Assembly: GCA_017452115.1 (NCBI GenBank)
Contig: JAFTNB010000001.1
Span: 1-16,578, forward strand
Reading direction: 5' to 3'
Length of the DNA: 16,578 bases
Origin: Alphaproteobacteria bacterium
GTDB taxonomy: Bacteria > Pseudomonadota > Alphaproteobacteria > RF32 > CAG-239
A program made the position numbers and the translations under genes. The first letter of the stretch is position 1. The number at the start of each line of letters is the position of its first letter. Of this stretch, positions 5,544-11,898 are shown piece after piece. The notes under the pieces were generated by a model. The model searched no databases. It saw nothing but the letters and a program-made list of their open reading frames with translations, and was not told where the DNA came from.

Positions 5544-6180
5544 AAAGAAAAGTTTCATTATATTTGCGCCAGAATTTTTAGCGCTATCTAATCATTTGAC
5601 AATAAAACAACGTGGAGAACTTATGACAGCTCTCTGTGAAATGGTTTTGTATGGTGAGCCTGTGCGTCCTGTTCCTCAATATATTGCGAAAGCCTATAAT
5701 TTTATGGCGGAGAGCATTTCTGAAAACTTCAAAAAATATAATGAAGTGTGTGAGAAAAGGAAAGCAATTGCAACAAAAGCGGCAAGCAAACGTCGAGCAA
5801 ATGCTGAGCAAAAGAAAAACTCAAGCCAAACAATAGCCAACCTTAATGATAATGAGAATGAAAATAATAATGATATAAAGAATAAAAATGAAAATGGTAA
5901 AAAAGAAAAAATAAATAAAAAAGAAATTGGCACTTTGGCTGTTCCAACATTAGAGGATGTAAAAATTTACTGTGCTATTCGTGGGTTTAGTAATGTAGAT
6001 CCACAAGCTTTTTATGATTATTATGAGGCTAAAAATTGGTGCGTTGGCAATATTCCAATCAGAGATTGGCAAGCAAAAATTATAAAATGGGAGAATGGTG
6101 GTGAAAATACATCTTCATTTGCGAGCATTGGTGATTGTTTGAGATTACCTAAATTAGCTCAGCAAGGAGGTGCTCAATGA
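5536..6180 (+). CDS. Phage replication protein, DUF6291/DnaD-like
   Basis: A 214-residue protein; the start is ATG 5536 with GGAGG five bases upstream. Residues 1-80 (SFIIFAPEFLALSNHLTIKQRGELMTAL...YNEVCEKR) have the pattern of DUF6291, found at the N-terminus of phage replication-initiation proteins. Residues 85-135 are a low-complexity linker of Asn, Lys and Glu. The C-terminal segment PTLEDVKIYCAIRGFSNVDPQAFYDYYEAKNW...IRDWQAKIIKWE is the motif common at the end of DnaD-like and other phage replisome organisers. Such proteins open the phage origin and load helicase; that role is known for the family and inferred here. The long polar linker separating two compact parts is normal for the group. 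It overlaps the next gene by four bases (ATGA). Confidence 0.7.
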   Translation: MDKKKSFIIFAPEFLALSNHLTIKQRGELMTALCEMVLYGEPVRPVPQYIAKAYNFMAESISENFKKYNEVCEKRKAIATKAASKRRANAEQKKNSSQTIANLNDNENENNNDIKNKNENGKKEKINKKEIGTLAVPTLEDVKIYCAIRGFSNVDPQAFYDYYEAKNWCVGNIPIRDWQAKIIKWENGGENTSSFASIGDCLRLPKLAQQGGAQ

Positions 6181-6551
6181 CTAAATTGACAATTGAGGAC
6201 ATCAAAAGCCGTATAGAGAGTGCTGTTTATGTTATGCGTTTATTACCACCAGTTAAGGCTCAAGGTTATCGTTCAACAATGCCAGATATCATCTATACAC
6301 CTCAAGAGATTATGTTAATGGATAGAAAGCCAATAAAACCTAAACCAACAAGCGAGCAGATAACCCAAATGGATGAAGTGTTAGTATGGCTTGAAGTTTT
6401 AGAACCTTGGGAACGTAAGCTCGTTTGGAAACGTGGTGCTAGAATACCTTGGAAATATTTGTGTCGGGAATTTGGTTTATGTCGTAGCAACATAAATAAA
6501 AAGTACGATATTGCGCTAATAAAAATTCAATACAGTATCAAAAGTGTCTAG
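6177..6551 (+). CDS. DUF6362-type phage helix-turn-helix protein
   Basis: A 124-residue protein. Its plan matches the DUF6362 family of alphaproteobacterial phages: an N-terminal helix (IEDIKSRIESAVYVMRLLPPVKAQGYRSTMPDI), a linker with conserved prolines, then a sigma region 4-like helix-turn-helix. That last part reads MDEVLVWLEVLEPWERKLVWKRGARIPWKYLCREFGLCRSNINKKYDIALIKI. The start overlaps the previous stop (ATGA) and GGAGG lies a few bases upstream, so it is translationally coupled to the replication gene. The function of the family is not established; its position after replication genes and its helix-turn-helix point to transcription or DNA binding. Confidence 0.75.
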   Translation: MTKLTIEDIKSRIESAVYVMRLLPPVKAQGYRSTMPDIIYTPQEIMLMDRKPIKPKPTSEQITQMDEVLVWLEVLEPWERKLVWKRGARIPWKYLCREFGLCRSNINKKYDIALIKIQYSIKSV

Positions 6552-6606
6552 GACATTTTAGTCGTGGACATTTTTTGCTTTATTGATTATAAAATTGAGT
6601 ATAATC

Positions 6607-6639
6607 GGGGCGATGGTATGAACGCGCCCCTTTATTTTT
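6607..6639 (+). terminator. Terminator after the early operon
   Basis: GGGGCG (6607-6612) and CGCCCC (6625-6630) form a 6-bp GC stem followed by TTTATTTTT (6631-6639). A TATAAT (6600-6605) directly upstream could be read as a -10 box, but its best -35 (TTGCTT, 6575-6580) is 19 bases away. I favour terminator. The short tandem GGACATTTT copies at 6551-6560 and 6566-6574 precede it. Confidence 0.6.
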
Positions 6640-6704
6640 CATCTTGACATTTTTAATAAAAAGTACGAGTTTTATCCCGAAGTCATCAATGAGGGTGGCT
6701 TCGA

Positions 6705-6751
6705 TGTGGATTTAACCTAACTTGTCCCACAATAGAGGACTAAATAAGGAG
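6705..6751 (+). promoter_or_regulatory. SAM-II-like riboswitch before the SAM synthetase gene
   Basis: The segment fits the SAM-II pseudoknot. P1 is TGTG (6705-6708) with CACA (6728-6731). Loop 1 GATTTAACC (6709-6717) is the same as in the well-studied metagenomic SAM-II RNA as I remember it. P2 is GTCC (6724-6727) with GGAC (6737-6740), and CC (6716-6717) with GG (6748-6749). The P2 strand reads ACTAAATAAGG, compared with GCTAAAAAGG in SAM-II. The GG belongs to the ribosome binding site AAGGAG (6746-6751), nine bases before ATG 6760, so SAM binding would block translation. A TTGACA (6644-6649) upstream may be the -35 of its promoter, but no good -10 is visible. An extra hairpin (CGAAG 6678-6682 with CTTCG 6699-6703) precedes the aptamer. 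Confidence 0.78.
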
Positions 6752-6759
6752 AATTAGTT

Positions 6760-7755
6760 ATGCAAAAAACTGCAGAAGCGGTGTCTCTTGGACATCCAGA
6801 TAAAATTTCCGATTACATTTCAAGTTACATTTTAGACCGTATGATTGAGCAAGATAGCTCAGTTAAGTACGCTGTTGAAGTTATGATTAAGGATAATAAC
6901 GTTATTCTTGGTGGTGAAATCAAGGGTGATGTTTCTCTTGAAAATGTTAATGAATATGTGATTTCAGCCCTGGCCGATATAGGTTATACCAAAGATTATG
7001 CTAAAATCTGGGGTGAATATGCTATAGAACCAGATAAAATAAAGATTACAAACTTAATTGGTCAACAGTCTGCTGATATTAACCAAGGTGTTGAACAAGA
7101 TGGTTGGGGAGATCAAGGTGTATTTGTTGGCTATGCTTGTAAAGGTGACGGGCTAATTAATCGTGAATTGTTTTTAGCACGTAAGCTCAACAATGCGTTA
7201 TATGAAAAAGCCAAGACATCAACCAATCTTGGATTGGATATTAAAACACAAATTACTCTAAATGATGGTCAAATTGAAACGGCTATTGTTGCAATACCAA
7301 TGTTAAATGACGAAAATCTAACGGATTTAATAGTTAAAACATTGGGTGAAACACCTAAAAATATTATTGTTAATGGGACTGGTCGTTATACTTATCATTC
7401 ATCTGTTGCTGACTGTGGCATCACAGGTCGCAAACTCGCTTGTGATTTTTACTCTACTGCTTGTCCAATTGGCGGTGGCAGTCCATGGACTAAAGATGGT
7501 TCAAAGGCAGACCTTACCCTAAACTTGTATGCTAGACAGTTGGCTGTTGAGAACTTAAAAGATAATGATGAGTGCTTTGTTTATTTATCTTCATGCATTG
7601 GTAAAGCTGAACTTCCAAGTGGTTTGATTAAAATAATTAAAGATGGTCAGGAAGAAAATAGAAGTCTGTGGTGTAATCAAAAACCAAAGACACTTATCAA
7701 ATATTTAGGACTTGATAAGCCTGTGTATGCGAAATTGTGTAAGAAAGGATTATAA
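6760..7755 (+). CDS. metK: Phage-type S-adenosylmethionine synthetase (compact)
   Basis: A 331-residue enzyme expected to make S-adenosylmethionine from ATP and methionine. The main MetK motifs are present in order: GHPDK (residues 11-15), Glu40, GGEI (about 52), GQQSADINQGV (Gln and Asp of the active loop), GDQGVFVGYA, and DCGITGRK followed by GGGSPWTKDGSKAD (phosphate-binding Arg/Lys and metal-binding Asp). Bacterial MetK is usually about 380-400 residues. This one is shorter mainly in the C-terminal part and lacks the usual FGR..FPWE end motif. The start is fixed by AAGGAG nine bases upstream within the riboswitch. It stands alone between a terminator and a gene-free region, yet next to two DNA methyltransferase genes. 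It probably supplies SAM for phage DNA methylation. Activity is inferred. Confidence 0.9.
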   Translation: MQKTAEAVSLGHPDKISDYISSYILDRMIEQDSSVKYAVEVMIKDNNVILGGEIKGDVSLENVNEYVISALADIGYTKDYAKIWGEYAIEPDKIKITNLIGQQSADINQGVEQDGWGDQGVFVGYACKGDGLINRELFLARKLNNALYEKAKTSTNLGLDIKTQITLNDGQIETAIVAIPMLNDENLTDLIVKTLGETPKNIIVNGTGRYTYHSSVADCGITGRKLACDFYSTACPIGGGSPWTKDGSKADLTLNLYARQLAVENLKDNDECFVYLSSCIGKAELPSGLIKIIKDGQEENRSLWCNQKPKTLIKYLGLDKPVYAKLCKKGL

Positions 7756-7771
7756 GCTTTGACTGTAAAAG

Positions 7772-7835
7772 CAACGGGTCCTTCCTCCGATTAAATCGTA
7801 TGCGGGGGTGCAAGCCGCGCCATTTTTCTAGCGAA
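7772..7835. other. GC-rich element in AT-rich DNA (candidate cis site)
   Basis: About 60 bases, far more G/C-rich than the surroundings, contain ACGGGTCCTTCCTCCG, the palindrome CGATTAAATCG (7788-7798), GCGGGGGTGCAAGCCGC with complementary ends (GCGG/CCGC), then ATTTTTCTAGCG. No ORF or ribosome binding site is present. It could be a packaging (cos) or replication site or a structured RNA. The resemblance to phage intergenic elements is from memory and not verified. Confidence 0.4.
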
Positions 7836-7849
7836 ACAGATTTTATTTT

Positions 7850-7964
7850 GGTTGTCGGTTGTCACTTTCTAAATATTGTAAATTCTAAAAATTCAGGGTG
7901 ACAACCATTTTTGTTTGGTTGTCACTTTTTGTTTATGTGGTGATGACTATAAATTAGGTTGTCA
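7850..7964. repeat. GGTTGTCAC repeat array upstream of the ParB-methyltransferase
   Basis: Five copies of the core GGTTGTC lie in 115 bases: 7850-7856, 7857-7865 (GGTTGTCAC), an inverted copy GTGACAACC 7898-7906, 7917-7925 (GGTTGTCAC), and 7957-7964 (GGTTGTCA). Three plus-strand copies are followed by a short T-rich run. Spacing is irregular, so this is not a CRISPR. The array lies directly before the methyltransferase gene and may be an operator. Confidence 0.7.
7898..7930 (+). terminator. Possible terminator formed by two GGTTGTCAC repeats
   Basis: GTGACAACC (7898-7906) and GGTTGTCAC (7917-7925) form a 9-bp stem with a 10-base loop, followed by TTTTT (7926-7930). This could end the metK transcript. 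The same bases are part of the repeat array, so an operator role is equally possible. Confidence 0.45.
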
Positions 7965-7986
7965 TTTTTAATTCGGGAAATAAAAA

Positions 7987-9243
7987 ATGGAGTTTCAAGA
8001 GAACTATCCAGTAGATAAACTTATACCTTATGCTCGTAATTCTCGCACACATAATGATGAGCAAGTTGCTCAAATTGTAGCTAGTATTAAAGAGTTTGGT
8101 TTTACCAATCCTATTTTGATTGGTGGTGATGATGTCATTATAGCCGGACATGGCAGACTTTTAGCAGCCCAACGTATGGGATTAAAAGAAGTTCCAGTCA
8201 TTAGATTACCACATCTGTCAGAAACTCAGCGCCGAGCATTAATTATTGCAGATAATAAAATAGCTCTGAATGCTGGATGGGATGAAGAAATGCTAGCTCT
8301 CGAGATGAAAGAGCTTGAAGATATGGACTTTAATCTTGATATTTTGGGGTTCTCAGATGAAGAGTTAAAAGAGCTTGAAGCCTTTGGCGAGCCTGAAACT
8401 GAAGGTCAAACAGAAGACGATGCAGTTCCTGAATTGCCTAAAGAAGCTATTACAAAACGTGGAGATATTTGGATTTTAGGTAATCATCGTCTGATCTGTG
8501 GTGACACTACAATGTATGATGATGTTAAAAAAGTAATGCAAGATGATATTGCAACAATGATTTTTACAGATCCACCATACAATGTAAACTATGGTTCCAC
8601 GATGAAAGACAGCATTAGATATCATGCCGGTTCACTTGGTGGTCGTAAAATTATGAATGATAACTTAGGCGATGGTTTTGCTCAGTTTTTAACTGACAGC
8701 TTGTCTAATCTTATGATGTTTTGCCAAGGTTCTGCCTATGTTTGTATGAGTTCATCAGAATTGCACACATTATATAATGCTTTTATTACAGCTGGTGGTA
8801 AATGGTCTACCTTTATTATATGGGCAAAAAACACCTTTACATTAGGCCGAGCCGATTATCAGCGCCAGTATGAGCCAATTTTATATGGATGGAATGCAGA
8901 ACATAAGCATTATTGGTGTGGAGATAGAGACCAAGCTGATGTGTGGGAATATAACAAACCTATAAAAAATGACCTGCATCCGACTATGAAACCAGTTGAA
9001 CTGGTTGAAAGAGCTATTACTAACAGCTCTCGATCCGGAGATGTCGTGCTAGATGGTTTTGGTGGTTCGGGTTCTACTCTTATTGCTGCTGAAAAAACTG
9101 GCAGAAAAGCTCGTCTTGTGGAGTTAGATCCTAAGTTTTGTGATGTAATTGTAAGGCGTTGGGAGGAATTTACTGGTAAGAAAGCAGAACTATTGGAAGA
9201 TAATGCAGAAAGTTCGGAAAATGATGTCGAATTAACTGGATAA
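7987..9243 (+). CDS. ParB-domain / beta-class DNA methyltransferase
   Basis: A 418-residue fusion. Residues 1-95 are a ParB N-terminal domain (VDKLIPYARNSRTHNDEQVAQI..., GHGRLLAA at 54-61, IIADNKIAL). The rest is an N6-adenine or N4-cytosine methyltransferase: catalytic TDPPYN (Asp195-Tyr198), then a target-recognition region, then the SAM-binding motif DGFGGSGST (356-364). This motif order makes it beta class. It would transfer methyl groups from SAM to phage or host DNA; no cognate restriction gene is nearby, so it is an orphan methyltransferase. ParB-methylase fusions are common in phages, where they protect or mark the genome. The upstream GGTTGTCAC array suggests regulation, possibly by its own ParB domain. 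The ribosome binding site is weak (CGGGAAA). Confidence 0.92.
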   Translation: MEFQENYPVDKLIPYARNSRTHNDEQVAQIVASIKEFGFTNPILIGGDDVIIAGHGRLLAAQRMGLKEVPVIRLPHLSETQRRALIIADNKIALNAGWDEEMLALEMKELEDMDFNLDILGFSDEELKELEAFGEPETEGQTEDDAVPELPKEAITKRGDIWILGNHRLICGDTTMYDDVKKVMQDDIATMIFTDPPYNVNYGSTMKDSIRYHAGSLGGRKIMNDNLGDGFAQFLTDSLSNLMMFCQGSAYVCMSSSELHTLYNAFITAGGKWSTFIIWAKNTFTLGRADYQRQYEPILYGWNAEHKHYWCGDRDQADVWEYNKPIKNDLHPTMKPVELVERAITNSSRSGDVVLDGFGGSGSTLIAAEKTGRKARLVELDPKFCDVIVRRWEEFTGKKAELLEDNAESSENDVELTG

Positions 9244-9252
9244 ATAAAGAAA

Positions 9253-9297
9253 TCCAAGCATTCATTGTATTGTAAAGAAACAATGGAGTTCATTATG
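9253..9297 (+). repeat. Duplicated leader element, copy 2
   Basis: This is the second copy of the leader at 863-903, here fully intergenic between the methyltransferase stop and the next start codon. CATTGT (9263-9268) and ACAATG (9280-9285) can form a hairpin that overlaps the ribosome binding site TGGAG (9284-9288). In copy 1 the equivalent stem is shorter (TTGT/ACAA). Confidence 0.75.
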
Positions 9298-9612
9298 AAA
9301 ACAGTTAAAACCTACTTAGTACGCAAGCCGACCGATTTAGATGAAGTCTTAAGCTTAACTCAAAAATATGGTTTTGAAGCAACTGAGGTTAAAGTGGCTG
9401 AAACCATTAATTTAGATGAAAAAACATACCAAAATATCTGCGATAACCCATTAGCTGATTATGATTTTTTAGCTGGTAAAGGTGGTTATGATGATAATGG
9501 GATACGCCAAGTTATCGCCTTAAGTTGCAAAGGTAAGCAAACTTTATACGCTGATCCATCAGGTTCTAGCTACTGTCGTTACTTAGGTATTAAGGTTAAC
9601 GAAAGGAGTTAA
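9295..9612 (+). CDS. Conserved small phage protein of unknown function (105 aa)
   Basis: I start it at ATG 9295, six bases after TGGAG, matching the position of the start in the duplicated leader; an in-frame ATG at 9283 is possible. The 105 residues are soluble and mixed alpha/beta. The C-terminal half (DYDFLAGKGGYDDNGIRQVIALSCKGKQTLYADPSGSSYCRYLGIK) has the character of a small conserved phage protein, with a PSG turn and a CRY motif. I know similar sequences in phage genomes but no function. It heads a run of four genes with gaps of one base or overlaps, lying between the two methyltransferase genes. Confidence 0.65.
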   Translation: MKTVKTYLVRKPTDLDEVLSLTQKYGFEATEVKVAETINLDEKTYQNICDNPLADYDFLAGKGGYDDNGIRQVIALSCKGKQTLYADPSGSSYCRYLGIKVNERS

Positions 9613-9613
9613 G

Positions 9614-10111
9614 ATGACTGAATTTTTACCAACACAAAATAAAAATTGGGGATTTTGGGGAATAGCTAGTAGCTACACTTCCAAAGAAAAAATGCCTGAA
9701 ATATGGGCTGCCACATTTAAAATTATTCAAAAAAATTCCGGATTTACACCCCTAGAAACATTGGCTTTGATGGATAGCCGATGGGGACGTCATATAGCTG
9801 ATGAGTTCGCTGAAGAAATTAGTTGCGATTTAGAAATTTTTACCAAGGCTTTTAAAAGGAAAATGACTAAAGACCGCTTGTATAGAGATTTCAATTATTA
9901 CATTGATCCGGATGCATACAAGCCAACCAAGGCAACACGCCGTTATGAAAATTTTGCAAAAGACCTTGCCAAACTAAGCAAAACTTACGGTATCGTTATT
10001 AAATCCATCGGTGGTGTTAGCTTCTGCTCACAAGAAGATTTGAAAAACTTCAAAGGATACACAACCGACTTAGAAAGTGGCGATTTAGAACCAGTTTGGA
10101 AGGAAGATTAA
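9614..10111 (+). CDS. Conserved phage protein of unknown function (165 aa)
   Basis: The start ATG 9614 follows AAGGAG closely and is one base after the previous stop. Two parts are seen. Residues about 8-75 have NWGFWGIASSY...WAATFKII...LETLALMDSRWGRHIADEFAEEI, a pattern I associate with short proteins in plasmids and phages. The end has YENFAKDLAKLSKTYGIVIKSIGGVSFC, which resembles a short beta-alpha-beta unit seen in other phage proteins. No catalytic motif is visible. It is part of the four-gene operon between the methyltransferases. Confidence 0.65.
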   Translation: MTEFLPTQNKNWGFWGIASSYTSKEKMPEIWAATFKIIQKNSGFTPLETLALMDSRWGRHIADEFAEEISCDLEIFTKAFKRKMTKDRLYRDFNYYIDPDAYKPTKATRRYENFAKDLAKLSKTYGIVIKSIGGVSFCSQEDLKNFKGYTTDLESGDLEPVWKED

Positions 10112-10112
10112 A

Positions 10113-10499
10113 ATGGAAAAGAAAGTATTACCGGAACAACAGTTAGCTAAAATAAAAACTATAGCTTCTATGTTCGATAAAGAAAGAGCTTTTGTTGATA
10201 CTGCGATTTTTAGGATTAATGGTGAATTCTATGGATATCAGCCATATAAACAAAAATACAAAAAGAAATATGAGAGTATTACTGAACATAGATTGGAAAA
10301 AATCCGAAAGTTATTACTTGAATTTGAAGAAAAACTAAAAGCTGAAAAAATAGATTTACTACTTTGTTATGTTTCAGTAGAAGAAGGCGGAGCTATCATT
10401 AACTTTGGCTCTGAAGCGGTTAAAATGAAGGATTTTGTGATGCAAGAACTTCAAGAGTTGGAGGAAAGACATGCCAAAATATCCAGATATAACAGTTGA
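10113..10499 (+). CDS. Hypothetical phage protein (128 aa)
   Basis: It starts at ATG 10113 one base after the previous stop, with GGAAGGA upstream. The product is charged, with a long central helix of coiled-coil type (HRLEKIRKLLLEFEEKLKAEKI) and a C-terminal helix (MQELQELEERHAK). I do not recognise it. It overlaps the next gene by 29 bases in another frame, which implies tight co-expression. Confidence 0.6.
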   Translation: MEKKVLPEQQLAKIKTIASMFDKERAFVDTAIFRINGEFYGYQPYKQKYKKKYESITEHRLEKIRKLLLEFEEKLKAEKIDLLLCYVSVEEGGAIINFGSEAVKMKDFVMQELQELEERHAKISRYNS

Positions 10500-10668
10500 A
10501 TTAGTTGGCCAAAACGGAAATGCCTTTTGTATTTTAGGAATTTGCCTTAGAGCAATGAGAGAAGCTGGCTTATCCCAAGAGGAACGAGACAAATTCCATG
10601 AGGAAGCAACATCTGGTGATTATAATCATTTACTTATGACTTGTATGGAATGGTTTAACGTAGAATAA
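10471..10668 (+). CDS. Small conserved phage protein (65 aa)
   Basis: The start ATG 10471 has GGAGGA upstream inside the previous gene. The sequence (MPKYPDITVELVGQNGNAFCILG...HEEATSGDYNHLLMTCMEWF) follows a pattern common to small proteins in many tailed phages: P.V.V.L.G.DGNAF.ILG near the start and EA.SGDYDHLL...W..V at the end. Function unknown. It is the last gene of the four-gene operon, followed by a strong terminator. Confidence 0.75.
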   Translation: MPKYPDITVELVGQNGNAFCILGICLRAMREAGLSQEERDKFHEEATSGDYNHLLMTCMEWFNVE

Positions 10669-10691
10669 ATTAAATTTTGCATTTTAAAGTT

Positions 10692-10718
10692 AAAGCGTGA
10701 ATTTTTCACGCTTTTTTT
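10692..10718 (+). terminator. Terminator after the small-gene operon
   Basis: AAAGCGTGAA (10692-10701) and TTCACGCTTT (10705-10714) form a perfect 10-bp stem with a 3-base loop, followed by a T run to 10718. It separates the small genes from the cytosine methyltransferase gene. Confidence 0.9.
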
Positions 10719-10737
10719 GTTGCGTGAGAGATAATAT

Positions 10738-11895
10738 ATGAGAGTATTAAGTCTTTTTGACGGCATTTCCTGTGGACGTGTCGCTTTAGAACGTGCCGGA
10801 ATATCTATTGATACATATTATGCAAGTGAGATTGATAAATATGCAATAGCCATATCGCAAAAAAACTATCCAGATATCATTAGGCTCGGAGATGTTAGAG
10901 ATATAGATTTTAGTCAGTTTATCGGTAAAATAGATTTGATTATGGGAGGAAGTCCTTGCCAAGACCTATCAATAGCAAAAAAGAACAGACAAGGATTATC
11001 TGGTGAACGTTCAGGATTGTTTTGGAAGTTTGTAGAAGCTGTTGAAACTATTAAGCCTAAGTATTTTTTATTGGAAAATGTTGCTTCTATGAGTAAAGAA
11101 AATAGAGACATAATTACAAATACTCTAGGAGTTGAGCCAGTTTTAATAAATTCTGCACTTGTTTCGGCTCAACAACGAAAACGCTTGTATTGGTGCAATT
11201 GGGAGGTTGCACAGCCCGAAGATAAAGGGATTTATTTGAAAGATATTCTTGAAAAAGGACTGGCAATGACTGATAAAAGTTATTGTTTAACTGCCAGATA
11301 TGATGGAGCACATTTTCCACATGACTTTTTCTATAAGCAACGTTCTATGATAGCAGAACCTATCGGATGTGCATTTCGCTCAAGAAATAAACAGAAACAA
11401 TTGGAAATTAGAAAAGATAAAAAATCTAATGCTTTGACATCTGTTACTTCCGATAGTTCTGTGCTCATAAATATTGCGGTAAAGGTCATCAATAAATTTA
11501 AACAAATTAAGAAAATCAATCCTGATAAGAGTGACACTCTTATTGCTGGATACTATAAAGCTCCATTTAATCAACAAACCACAGGAGTTTTAACTCCTAT
11601 CCGTTTGGGGGATATTGGACGAGACAGTCAGGGATATAGGATTTATTCAATAAGAGGTAAATCGGTATCTTTAAGTGCAAATAGCGGTGGTTTTGGAGGC
11701 AAGACAGGATTATACCAAATTGATTTGCCAGATGGTGACTATTATGTCAGAAAGCTCACTCCACTAGAATGCGAACGATTACAGACAATATCTGACGGAT
11801 ATACAGCGAGCGTATCTAATACACAAAGATATAAGGCAATTGGTAATGGATGGACGGTAGATGTTATCGCCCATATTTTTAGGTGCTTGAAATAA
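10738..11895 (+). CDS. C5-cytosine DNA methyltransferase
   Basis: A 385-residue enzyme that methylates cytosine C5 using SAM. Motif I is LSLFDGISCGRVAL (about residues 4-17). Motif IV is GGSPCQDLS with catalytic Cys74. Motif VI is LENV (Glu113), and motif VIII is QQRKRLYW. The C-terminal motifs are RKLTPLECERLQTI (IX) and YKAIGNGW (X). The opening resembles phage enzymes related to the DNMT3-like group rather than classical Dcm. The target-recognition region lies about residues 175-330. No restriction enzyme is adjacent. A weak ribosome binding site (GAGAG) precedes ATG 10738. The gene ends three bases before the small terminase gene, so it leads the packaging operon. Chemistry is secure; the target sequence is unknown. 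Confidence 0.95.
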   Translation: MRVLSLFDGISCGRVALERAGISIDTYYASEIDKYAIAISQKNYPDIIRLGDVRDIDFSQFIGKIDLIMGGSPCQDLSIAKKNRQGLSGERSGLFWKFVEAVETIKPKYFLLENVASMSKENRDIITNTLGVEPVLINSALVSAQQRKRLYWCNWEVAQPEDKGIYLKDILEKGLAMTDKSYCLTARYDGAHFPHDFFYKQRSMIAEPIGCAFRSRNKQKQLEIRKDKKSNALTSVTSDSSVLINIAVKVINKFKQIKKINPDKSDTLIAGYYKAPFNQQTTGVLTPIRLGDIGRDSQGYRIYSIRGKSVSLSANSGGFGGKTGLYQIDLPDGDYYVRKLTPLECERLQTISDGYTASVSNTQRYKAIGNGWTVDVIAHIFRCLK

Positions 11896-11898
11896 TAA

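Noticed and set aside
5584-5933. Open frames on both strands inside the replication gene
   Set aside because: They follow from the low-complexity Lys/Asn linker coding region. The minus-strand products are runs of Phe, Ser and Leu, and no start signals are present.
6600-6605. TATAAT as the promoter of metK
   Set aside because: Transcription from it would start within the GC-rich terminator hairpin, and no well-spaced -35 is present. TTGACA at 6644 is a better but still incomplete candidate.
7850-7964. CRISPR-like array
   Set aside because: The repeats are only 7-9 bases, irregularly spaced, in both orientations, with no uniform spacers and no cas genes.
8910-9293. Minus-strand 127-codon open frame
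   Set aside because: It lies antisense to the C-terminal methyltransferase motifs, has no ribosome binding site, and its serine/proline-rich product is typical of a shadow frame.
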